Assembly (NCBI GenBank): GCA_037126765.1
Contig: JBBCBC010000016.1
Coordinates: 16,914,728 to 16,978,727, forward strand
From: Stenogyne calaminthoides
Taxonomy: Eukaryota; Streptophyta; Magnoliopsida; Lamiales; Lamiaceae
Direction: 5' to 3'
DNA: 64,000 bases
A program made the position numbers and the translations under genes. Each line of letters opens with the position of its first letter. Positions within the stretch are counted from its first letter, which is position 1. The notes below the pieces were generated by a model, which saw only the letters and a program-made list of their open reading frames with translations, did not search any database and was not told the DNA's origin. Below, piece by piece: positions 31,660 to 42,340 of this stretch.

Positions 31660-34368
31660 TATACACCTAGATCCAACATCCCTAATTCAATCGATAGTTC
31701 TCGAAATCTTGATTGACCCAAAGGTTTAGTCAAGATATCGACTCTCGCTTATCGATGAATTTTCTCCATCTGATGTCCTTTTTCTCAACATGGTCTCGGA
31801 TGAAGTGATGTCCGATATCCACATGCTTGCATCGGTGTGCAATAACGGATTTTTGTGAAATAGCAATGGCACTATTATTGTCACAAAATATTGGTACTTC
31901 ATTGGCTACAACTTTATAATCCCTTAATTGTTGTGCGAGCCAAAGAATCGAAAACAACAATGACTTCCTCGCAGACCATGTATTTAGCTTCGATGAATCT
32001 TGGTTGCATCGAGGGTCTGCATTTCTTCGAAAACCAAGATATCAACTTACTTCCAAGAAATTGACAAGTTCTGTAGTGGACTTCCTGTCAATTCTACAAC
32101 CTCCATAATCGACATCCGAAAGTAACCGGTTAATTCAAGGTTATCATCATTTGGATACCATAATCCTCTATTCATTTGTGCCCTTAAGATACTTCATTAT
32201 CTTTTGGCGACCTCCATGTGACTAGCCTTAGGATTAGCTTGGTATCTTGCACATATCCCAACAAACAAATGTTATATCAGGCCTACTTAACGTGAGATAG
32301 AGCAATGATCCAATGATTCCTCTATAATCGGTATGAATTCTCGATTTACCTTCGTAATCGAGGATCCATCTTGTAGTTAGTATTCATAGGAATTCTAAGC
32401 GCATTGCAATTTTGTACACCATATTTTGCAATCGGATCTACGGTGTACTTTGCGGGTTGATGAAGATTCCTTCCTTTGATTGTTTCACTTGAAGACCTAG
32501 AAAGAAATTCATCTCTCCCATCATTGACATCTCAAACTTACCTTTCATCAGTGTTGAAAACTTTTCACACAACTGATGGTTTGGAGATCCAAAAATGATG
32601 TCATCAACATATATATCGAACCAAGATAAGATATCTTCCCCATCTTCAATCTCAACAGCGAGTTCTATCAGCAGTTCCTTTGACAAAACCATGGTCAAGA
32701 AGAAACCGAGAAAAGAGTATCATACCAAGCTCGGGTGCTTTTGCTTAAGACCATACAAGGCTTTTTCGAGCACGTAGAACTTGGTCATTCAATGCGAAAC
32801 CAGGAGGTTGTTCTACATAAACCTCTTCTTTAAGCACACCGTTCAAAAATGCACTTTTCACATCCATTTGATAGATGTGAACTTCATGTAAAAAAGATAT
32901 GCAAGAAACAATCGATGGCTTCTAGTCTTGCTTGGTGGTCAAAGGTTTCATCATAATCCAAGCCTTCTTTCTTGGGAATAACCTTGTGCAACTAGCCTTG
33001 CCTTGTTTCTTACAATGTTGTTGTTTTCATCTCTTTTATTCTTGAATACCCACTTGGTTCCAATAACATTGTGCCTTTTCGTGTCTATGTACTAGCTCCC
33101 ATACTTCATTCCTTGAAAATTGATTCAAATTTCATCTTGCATAAAGAAGAATCCAAAAAGAATCTTGTAGAGAGCTTCATCAATCTCATGAGGCTCTTTT
33201 TTTATAGGAAGTTGCCGAGAATAGTGCACTTTCACCATGGAACCTTCTTGTTTTGACACCTTCGGTTAGATCACCCACAACCTGACTTCTAGATGTTCCC
33301 CTTCAATAGTATCCTCAACATTTGAAATGTTAGGTTTAGTTAGTTCAATAAACTCAGGGAACAACAAAAAAGGAGAAAGGGAATCATCTTCCTCGGGAAA
33401 TTCTATTGAACATTGTCGAGACATTTGTTCCCCTTTGGTTGATAGATTGAGAATTAGCCTCATTTGTGACCACATCTTCATTAGCATCACATACGAGTAC
33501 AGGCGGTGTCTGTTCAGATTAATCGACTTCGGTGTGTTGGTTCTCCTTCGGTGAAGACTTTCCATCTGAGTCTCACCATCACGAGTTCCATCTGAACTTC
33601 TTTATCGAGTCCGAGTCACTCCAATCATAGATGGTGGTGACTTCTTCTTTTCGAGGTTCGATTGGATGTTTTGTCATTCTTTTCGGGCTTAATCTGGTGA
33701 TTCTCTTGGTGGTTCTTACGCATCATGTTCTTTCTTCCGAACACAAGTAGATTCATAAAAAAACAACATGAGGTATTTCCTCCACAATAAGAGTCCTACG
33801 GTTGTAAACTCGAAAGCTTTTCTTGACTTGAGAATATCCTAAGAATATTCCTTCATCGACTTTTACTATCAAATGTTTTCAAGCTGATCTTTACCATTAT
33901 TGTGTATGAAACACTTGCAACCAAACACACGAAAGAAAAGAAACAAGAGGCTTCCTTTCATTCCAAAGCTCATAGGGTGTTTTGCCTTGACTCTTGGTCG
34001 GCATGGATCGATTACGTGAATAGCATGCGGTGTTGGCGACTTGACCTAAAATCTTTTAGGAATATAAACACGGTATCATTGTCCTTGAAGCTTCTTTCGA
34101 GTCACATTCGCCTTTTAAACCAACACCATTTTGTTGAGGGGTCCTTCCGGTGATGTTTCATGAGTAATTCCATTTCTTTGCATAATAATCGGATATGATA
34201 TGATTTATAAATTCGGTTCCTTTGCGGATCGATTTTGACCACCTTCAGTTTTTCTCAATCTTGAGCCTTTTCGATAATTGAGGCGACTTTATACGAGTCT
34301 CTTTTTTCTTGATAATCTTGCTAAAGGATTTATTCGAGGGTTTTTGAAATTCGGGTTATTCATTCTTT
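31660..34368 (-). pseudogene. Element C pol (integrase end, RT, RNase H)
   Basis: Minus-strand pol colinear with 57340-60030 of element D but chopped into short frames. RNase H is recognisable at 31960-31730 (IFCDNNSAIAIS, KHVDIGHHFIRDHVEKKD). Reverse transcriptase includes IYVDDIIFGSPNH at about 32620-32580 and MNFFLGLQVKQSKEG. The integrase end lies at about 33250-34160 and includes a TAG at 34046-34048 shared with element D. Most differences from D are CAG/CTG positions, and many cause one- or two-base losses that break the frame. The sequence ends at the gap. Confidence 0.85.
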
Positions 34369-34868
34369 NNNNNNNNNNNNNNNNNNNNNNNNNNNNNNNN
34401 NNNNNNNNNNNNNNNNNNNNNNNNNNNNNNNNNNNNNNNNNNNNNNNNNNNNNNNNNNNNNNNNNNNNNNNNNNNNNNNNNNNNNNNNNNNNNNNNNNNN
34501 NNNNNNNNNNNNNNNNNNNNNNNNNNNNNNNNNNNNNNNNNNNNNNNNNNNNNNNNNNNNNNNNNNNNNNNNNNNNNNNNNNNNNNNNNNNNNNNNNNNN
34601 NNNNNNNNNNNNNNNNNNNNNNNNNNNNNNNNNNNNNNNNNNNNNNNNNNNNNNNNNNNNNNNNNNNNNNNNNNNNNNNNNNNNNNNNNNNNNNNNNNNN
34701 NNNNNNNNNNNNNNNNNNNNNNNNNNNNNNNNNNNNNNNNNNNNNNNNNNNNNNNNNNNNNNNNNNNNNNNNNNNNNNNNNNNNNNNNNNNNNNNNNNNN
34801 NNNNNNNNNNNNNNNNNNNNNNNNNNNNNNNNNNNNNNNNNNNNNNNNNNNNNNNNNNNNNNNNNNNN
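34369..34868. other. Assembly gap (500 N)
   Basis: Exactly 500 N. Left of it lies minus-strand SIRE-like pol; right of it lies plus-strand Angela-like gag. A round-number gap usually marks a scaffold join of unknown true size, so the distance and order of C and E should not be trusted. Confidence 0.98.
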
Positions 34869-37800
34869 TAAAATGGTTAAGAAAGAATATCTTTGATTGG
34901 GGCGTTAACGAAATGGCAAAGTGTACCATCTTGGCTTCGATGTCGGATGTGTTGCAACACCCGACACCAAAAGCGTTGCTGACGCTGCGGACATCATGAT
35001 CGATCTTAAGCGATGTTTCAACGCCGAGGCAGGTGTGGCTCGCCCGGATCACCATGAGGGACATCTTTCGATGAAAATGGTGGAGGGAACACCCGTGGGG
35101 ATCATGTTCTCCAAATGATGGCTCGCTTAACAAACTTGAGGTCTTGGATTTTTGAATATGACGCCGAGACCCGGATCGATTTCATACTCCATTCCACCTA
35201 AAAAAGCTTTGGCGATTCGGTTGAATTATCAAATGAACAATCGGAAATTCACCTTACTTTGATCTAACGCAAGCTCTTTGTCTCGGTTGAAGGGATATTA
35301 GGAGAAGCGACCCGAGCTTTAGTGGCGATTGGTCCATCTTATCTTCTAGGCGAAAAGGAAGCGAAGAAGAAGAAAACCAAGCGTGAAAGCCAAAAGGTAA
35401 CTTTCGAGTGTTGCGAGGGCGAAAGGAAGGTGAAGAAGGAGGGTGGAGTGAGGAACCTTCAAGCTGCGGTGAAAAAGGACGTTGGAGTGTTTTGTTCCAA
35501 ACCCAAAGGAATGAAAAAAAGGTAATTCTCGCTCCTTAGTTGTTGAAACTTGTTTGGCGGAGTATCTTTACCCATTCGTGGGTAGTGGATACGAGATCAT
35601 TACGATCATGTTGGTTTTCACGTTATAGGGGTTCAAGCGGACGGCAACTTAGTGGAAGTGAGATCTTCATCCATTTAGCGATCTTTATGAGGAGTTTGCG
35701 GTGAAGCGATGGGAGAAATGCTTTGTCTTTTGAAAACAAGATTTTAATTTTAAGAGATGTTCTTTATGTTCTGTTTTTCGAAAAAACTTTATTTCAATTT
35801 CTAAACTATTTGTCGATGGATATTACATTAGGTTTAATAAGCGTATTCTTGTTTTTGCATAACGATGTGATTATCGTCATGGAACTTTCGGAACAATCTC
35901 TATATTATTAATTGTGCACATCACTCGCATAATGCATCGTATAACACATCTTTTATTTCATGTAAAAAGCGGTCGTGGCGTGAGCAGAAACACTTCTTTG
36001 GCTTTAAGATTGGGTGTAATAAGAAGGATTGAATGTTGGTTAAAGATGGTTCATTTGGGGACTCTCAGTTGAACCATTTCGCACTGAAAATAGTCTTAGA
36101 GGGTAAAAAATGATCAAGAGGGGCATTTTGGAGCGAGGGGCAGAAATTTGAGGAAGTGTTACAAATCGTTCACACTTAGGCGTGTGTGGTCGATGCAAAT
36201 CAAAGCTAGGGGTAGCTACGATTATTTCATTCGTTTATCGATGATTACTCACCTTCTACGGATACATTTTTCCTAATGAAGCATAAATCGAGGACCTTTG
36301 ATAAATTCAAAAGAATTTAAGGCTCAAGCGAAGAATCATAAGAAAAAAAGACTATCAATTTTTACAATCGATGCGTGGAGGCGAATACCTCGTGATGAAT
36401 TTTTGAACTACATGGGGAAGAATTGCGTCGATTGGTACACGGTACCCCTCAACAAAAGCGGAGTTGCCACAACAAAAGAAATAGAACACTTTTAGAAATG
36501 GTAAAGATTGATGATGAGTTATGCTGAGAATTTACCAAAATCGTTACGGGGTTACGCTTTGGAAAGCAATGACTTATATTCTAAACTTAGTGCCGTCAAT
36601 CAGTTCCTAAAGAAGAAATTGTAGACCCGGCGCAAGCCGATTTAAATTTCTGTCGGGATGCACGGGGGTGTCGGCACATCGTGTTGGACAAGGAAGCTTT
36701 GTAAATTGAATGCGTTGAAATTAAAGGTTGTTCATTGGGTATCTGAAGGAACAAAATGATCATGTTCTATGGTCACGAAAGATCGAAAAGGTAGTGTCGA
36801 TTACACAACTTTATATTTTGGAAAAAGTATATATGAGCGATAAAAAGCGCAAATAGATTACCTTAGAAGAACTTAAGGGCTAACTCCATTGCAGTATCTA
36901 CAAAATGATATATCAATCGTCACACCTACTGGCGGAACCTAAATGCGTAGTGGGAGGGTTGTCGAACAACCCGGCGATTCTTAGGGATTGGAGAGTCTTG
37001 GACTTGATCTCGGGAGAAGAATCGGATCCATGGTCCTAAAAAGGCGATCGAAAACAAGGATGCAAAATCTTGTAAAACAATGATGGGGCGAGATGGGTTC
37101 AATGGATCACAATAAAGTGTGGGGCTAGTCGAACAGCAATGGGGAGTAAAACCCGTTGGATGAAAGTGGGTATACAAGAGAAATAGAGGGCCGAAATGCG
37201 GAAGGTTGAAACCTTTAAAAGCAAGATTAGTGGCGAAAGGGTACACTTTCGGAAAGAAGGGATCGATTATGATGAAACCTTTTCACGTAGCCGTACTCAA
37301 GTCCATCTACGTTCTCTTTATCGATTGTTGCGCTTAGATTTTGAGATCTTGCAAATGGATGTCAAGACAGCTTTCCTCGATGGAAGTCTTGGCGAAGAAA
37401 TCTATATCTGACAACGAAGGCTTCATTGAAAAAAGGCGAAGCATCCGGTTTGCAAGCAAGAAGTCCATTTATGAAATTTTGACGGCATCCCATACTTGGA
37501 ATCGGTGTTTTGATCAATTTATAAAATCCTACGATTTTGATCGAACAACTTTGAAAGTTGTGTTTACAAAAAAGCGTGTGGGCCTTGCTATTTTTGGTAC
37601 TATCGTGAGCGACATCTTTGCTTCTTCGGAAATGATGTAAAAAGGTGTTATCGGACGTAAGGGCATTTTATCAAAATAGTTTGATATGATGGATTTAGGG
37701 GAAGCGGTCACGTCGCAGGATCAAGATCACTCGAGATCGCGGGAAAAGAATGATCGGGCTTTCGCGTGCCTCATACATAGACCAACATTTTGAAGCGATT

Positions 37801-38600
37801 GACATCTGCAAGATTCGAAAGGCTTTGTGCCCTCTGAGACCGGAATCCATCTATCGAAGAGATGTGTCTAAAACCGAAGGAGATAGATGACATGAAGGGA
37901 TCCCATATGCTTGTTGTGGGAGGCGCAATGTATCAATGTTGTGCGAGGCCAGGATATTTGCTTTTAAAAGTAGGCATGGTAGCAAGATATCAAAGCAACC
38001 ACAGGAAAGAGCATTGAATTTGGTAAAGAACATTACGAAGTATCGAAGAGGACCACATGTGAGAATGTTGGTTTTATCGGTCGGACATTAATCCGCATCC
38101 GGTTACCGCGGACTCGGTTCAATCAGGACATGGACTCAGGAAAAGTTACCCCTCGGGTAGTGTGTTTTTGCATGGGGGGAGGAGCCGTGACATGGAAGCG
38201 TAAAAGCAATCGTCGTCGATTCTGCCATGAAGCCGAATACATAGGCAACGTGAAGCGTGAAGAAGAGCGGTTTGGCTCGAGAACTTCTAGTGGACTTGGG
38301 CGTTGTCGGATTTGCCAATACGATCATAGTTTATTGTGATAATCTTGGGGAGGCGATTCGCGGGTCGAGGCAAAGGAAGCACCTGAACCAACAAACACAT
38401 TGAAAGAAAATACCATCTTATCACGAAATCGTTAAGATGAGACATTGAGGTGGTAAGGTGCATCGGAAGACGACTGGCAGATCCGTTCCACAAAAAAGTA
38501 CCTCGAGTACATTGAGACACATGTGGAAGGAATGGGTGTCGAGGCGTTGTCGTAACTTTTTTGAGTATAAGTGGGAGAAATATTATTAGGTTCGTGTAGG
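34869..38600 (+). pseudogene. Element E gag-pol remnant
   Basis: Identifiable by alignment with element B rather than by long frames. Gag lies at 34869-35530 (KVYHLGFDV-like, HHEGHLSMKMVEGT). The zinc-knuckle region is badly damaged (35455-35510). The protease region at 35575-35650 has a broken DTG word (GATACGAGA). Integrase occupies 35980-36800. RT runs 37150-37700, with LQMDVKTAFLDGSL at about 37350 and IVSD in place of the catalytic YVDD near 37597-37612. RNase H runs 38090-38530, including the CMGGGAVTWK word. No part could encode a working enzyme as written. Confidence 0.82.
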
Positions 38601-38672
38601 TATTTAGATGTCACGTATAACATGAGACATGTTGTAGTATCTTAAGCGAGACTTTGAGTATAAGTGGGAGAT

Positions 38673-40307
38673 TGTTGGGGTTATCTTGAAAATTATGCTT
38701 TTACTTTGTATAACTAAATTTGGATTTTCTTATTTATTTCTTGAAATAATCTATTAATCCTTTATTTGCATTAAATATGAATGAATGTTATATATATTTA
38801 TTGCAAACCCGTTCAATAAGTTAAATCGTATTACGTTGTAGTTAATTTAAAATTATTGACTCATAAGTAATTAAGTACAAATTCACAACCGGATGAAATG
38901 AACAAACCATCATGAAGGTTGAAGTATAAGGCTCAGATTGGCTTGTCTTGACGAAGATTATCTTAGTGCGTTTTAGATGCATTTGAATAAGACCTCTGAA
39001 GGATAAATTCTTGATCTTGAATATCTGAAATTAGACCCGGTGGTGTGTTATTTTTTTAATCTCGAGTCACTTAAATAGGATCGTGTGGAATTAATAATTA
39101 TTGCTTTGACTTATGATAGGAAGAGAGTCGATGTGATTCGATACCTTATATCTTGGGCATGATTATTAATTACATGGCGATTCTTGACATTATCACGGAG
39201 AATGGTAATCTGAAATCGTCTTGCTTGATTTGTCTCATTGGTGGTTCGAGAATCTTTATCATACCAAATCTTGCAAGTGGAAATTTATTTCGGTATGGAT
39301 AATAACGTTGAGTTGTCTTTCTCGAGGACAAAGATATTAATTAATATAAAGCTTGTTCGTTGGCTTAATTAATTAATGGACTAAGATAATCTTAAACACG
39401 GAAATAATAAGGGGCCATAATATAGTAAAATTTCGTAATATGGTTTAAGATGGATAGTTCAATATTAATTTTATAGTGGAGTAAATTAATATTAATGGAC
39501 TTGAATAATATTTGGCCCAATATTATGCCATGGTCCATTTGGAGGTCCAAATCTTAATTCTCCAAGGTCCTTCAAATAGCCCGAAAATTAAAAAAAACAA
39601 TTAATGAAAAAAAAGAAAAATAATTTTGCCTAATATATTGTAGGAAAAAGAAGAAAAAGATTTTTTCTTGATTTTCTTGAAGAGATTTTATGGAAAGAGA
39701 TAAGTATTCTTATAATACATAATTATCGTAAATTGAGAAATCAAATCTTGATTCTTTTTGCCTTGTATTTCGAAAATAATGAAAAAAAAAAAGGAGGAGA
39801 TTTTTATGGAAAAATTTAATTAAGGAAAAGAATATAGAAGATACATTCAAGATTTCTTGGAGACCAAGAAAGAGATTTTCTTCCTATTTTTTTCCTTGAA
39901 AAAAAATCGGCCACCCTGATCTATTTATAGAGGATGATTTTTTTCATTCCCAAGTCTGATTCCGTTTTGTTGGAAATATTAGAAATCCACAAAGGTGGTG
40001 TGAAATATTTTATTTTTCTCTCTTGTTAAAATCGTTCGTGTGCATCCTCTTGAGATTACATTCGTGGACTTGGGACATATTTGGGAAGGCTCTTTGGGTT
40101 GATCCAGCGTCTCAGCGGTTGTCTCTACAAGAAATGCGTATTAGCGTAACTCCTACATTCGCGTCTTAGGATTTACATGGATTATGTGTCTGGCATGATT
40201 GTTTATTTGCTTATTAATTATTATGTTGAATTGATTTAGGATTAATTCATGTTAGTAATTAATTGATTAATTTAAATATGTATTTAAAATCATCTCGAAT
40301 AGATCCA
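38673..40307 (+). repeat. Element E 3' LTR, right end truncated
   Basis: Starts TGTTGGGGTTATC and follows the LTR of element B, including a TATA-like CTATTTATAG near 39919 and the GGTGGTG region near 39985. It stops at AATAGATCC (40307), where the B LTRs continue to CCCCAACA. The tandem repeat array begins directly after it. Confidence 0.85.
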
Positions 40308-40904
40308 GGGCACCCGTATTTTTTCCAAGCAGGCGGAATGCGGTAGCCAGGAAGAAGCCGGATTTTGATCGGCGCCTTTGAGGCGGACATAATCATCAAC
40401 ACGAAGGCGGAATGCGGTAGAAGAAATTTGGTAGTCGATGCCTTTGGCGGACAAAATCGCCATCGCCCGCGAATGCGGAATGCGATCTTGAGAAGGTGTG
40501 GTGGTCGGCGCCTTTGAAGCGAACAAACTCGCCGCCACGAAGGTGGAATGCGGCCTGATGGTAAATTTTGGCGCCTTTAGGCGGACCAAATCATCGCATG
40601 CGAAGCGGAATGCCAGCGTCCAGTGGGTGGGTAGTCGGCGCCTTATAAGCGGATAAAATCATCGCCCGAAGGCGGAATGCGGCCAGAGGAAGCGAAATTT
40701 GGTCGGCAACCTTTGAGGTGGACAAATCAAATCGCCGAAAGGTGGAATGCGAATAGCCAGGTAGGCGAAGGTGGTCGGCGCCTTAAGACGGACAAAATCA
40801 TCGCCATGCGGCGGAATGCGGGCCTTGAGGCGGGGAATTTGAGCCGATGTTAGGCGGATAAAATCGCCATCCTTTGGCGAAAATGCCATGGTTTGTTCGA
40901 CCAT
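40308..40904 (-). repeat. 69-bp tandem repeat array, potentially coding
   Basis: About eight degenerate copies of a ~69-bp unit, marked by the word GGAATGCGG near 40332, 40406, 40475, 40543, 40605, 40672, 40741 and 40811. Each also contains GGCGCCTTT and GGCGGACAAAATC. A unit of 69 is 23 codons. On the minus strand from an ATG at 40904 it reads as a repeated motif of the type IPP-GDDFVRLKAPTT. The frame breaks between copies, and the copy-to-copy spacing (62-74) varies. I do not recognise the protein. It could be a real repetitive protein damaged by the base-level alterations seen elsewhere here, or a GC-rich minisatellite. Confidence 0.7.
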
Positions 40905-42340
40905 TCTTGGAAATTCTTTGGGAGAGAGATTTAAGTTTAAAGACTTTTGAAAATTTTGTAAAGATATTAGTAGGAGGTCGAGAAAAATGTTTATGGTATT
41001 TTTGGTAAAAGCCGGCTTTTATCGAGTTGGAAAGGAGACTTGAATTTTTGTATAAATCAATCTTAAGATTTATGGGGTTTTCCCCAAGATCGGGTTTTGA
41101 TATCTGTTAGAAAATATCTTTCATGGATATCTGAAAGTTTGGGATCTTAGGGTCTTGACGGGGCGGAGATTCAATTCTCGTTAAATGCATGCGGAGGCGT
41201 TTTGTTGTTTGAGAATGTGAAAAGAGGTTGGCCCATGGGTTTATAGTTATTTTTGGACTATTTGCGGTGACTTGAATAACTTCGGTATTATGAAGGAGCT
41301 ATGTTCTTATCGTCTTATTGACAACTGCGATTTAAATGAACTTGTTCTTTGTCGTCTTATGAAGTCGTGACAAGAATCGAGCCATTTAAGCATGACCTCA
41401 TCGACCAGGATTGAAAGTCATAGGCTACGATGTATTTGGAGGATATACGAAATGTGACTTAAAAAGTGTTTTAACTTTCGGTGTCGGTTTGGATTGAGAT
41501 ATTAGTTTTGATATGAAAAGGTAAATCTTTTCGGGTCGTTTTATTGAGGTTCTCTTTGACTTGTGATTTGAAGAACTTATTTGTCATCTTACTTCAATTG
41601 CGACTTGATTGCCTTCTAGTTTGACCATTCGTCTTTGAGAATTCGGGGTCATTTTAGGCTGTGACCTTTTAATTTGAGATCGTCGGGTCTTGTTACGTTT
41701 AAGACCATGACTTAATTTTTGACATTGGCCGGGTCTTCTAGTTTGAGACCAGCGACTTTATGAATTAGTATTTTTCTTGTCGTTTGGCGCGATGTAGGTT
41801 GAAATCGGATTATATGTTCGTTTCATCTGTATATGAGACTTTTGAGTGCTTTCGTAGATGAATTTTGTGATAATCACTTTTGAGGGTTTATGTTATTAGT
41901 AAGGATTTGGGTTAAATCTTAAATAACCTCCAAATTTAGGCATCTTAGTTTGAGTTTAACGTCATTTAGTGTTACGAGATTTAACTTCGAATATTTCGAG
42001 ATATGAGCACATATTCCCCTTTTTCATATATGTAAAAGTATGAACAAGTAACATATATTAAAAGGAAGTAAATGGAGTAGAAACTGGTTTGGAAATGGTA
42101 AAAATTTAAAAGTCCCGTGGGTCTTGAGAGTTAAAACGTATCGTGTGCATTAAAACTTCTTTAGAATCGTGAGTATTTTTCGCCATGAAAAATAGATATC
42201 TTTAAATATCGAGTTATTACATAAAAGTATATAAAATAATTTTATGTTTTCTTTTTTTTTTTTTTTTTTAAATAAAAAGGATTGGGGTCTTTTTGTGTTA
42301 AACGAAGCAAAAAAGTCCAAGACGTTTTAATCGATAAAGC
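40905..42340. other. Unassigned sequence
   Basis: No gene recognised. The stretch 41640-41790 repeats words of the type GGGTCTT and GAGACCA. A poly-T run lies at 42251-42271. The left edge (40890-40960) loosely resembles the start region of the element C env-position frame, too weakly to name. Confidence 0.4.

Larger units (their letters stand above)
24922..34368 (-). mobile_element. Copia element C (SIRE/Maximus-like), right part lost in gap
   Basis: Minus-strand element with its 3' LTR at 24922-26956, polypurine tract, a long env-position frame (27470-31026) and pol (31660-34368). The sequence then enters a run of 500 N. The long LTR, the extra coiled-coil frame between pol and the 3' LTR, and the pol sequence, which matches element D throughout, place it in the SIRE/Maximus lineage. 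The 5' LTR, primer site and gag are not in the assembled sequence. Much of pol lies in CAG/CTG-altered sequence. Confidence 0.9.
34869..40307 (+). mobile_element. Copia element E (Angela/BARE-1-like), 5' part lost in gap
   Basis: Plus-strand copy colinear with element B from mid-gag (B position ~17020) to the 3' LTR. It has gag, protease, integrase, RT and RNase H traces, the polypurine tract at 38660-38672 and an LTR at 38673-40307 that lacks its last ~20 bases. Frames are broken every few dozen codons. Many breaks sit in TCG/CGA words that replace CTG/CAG of element B. Confidence 0.88.

Noticed and set aside
31660..34368. Loss of CAG/CTG as a RIP-like or plain deamination process
   Set aside because: Deamination of CHG cytosines would give TAG/CAA or TTG/CTA. 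The dominant outcome here is TCG or CGA with a gained CpG and frequent one- or two-base losses.
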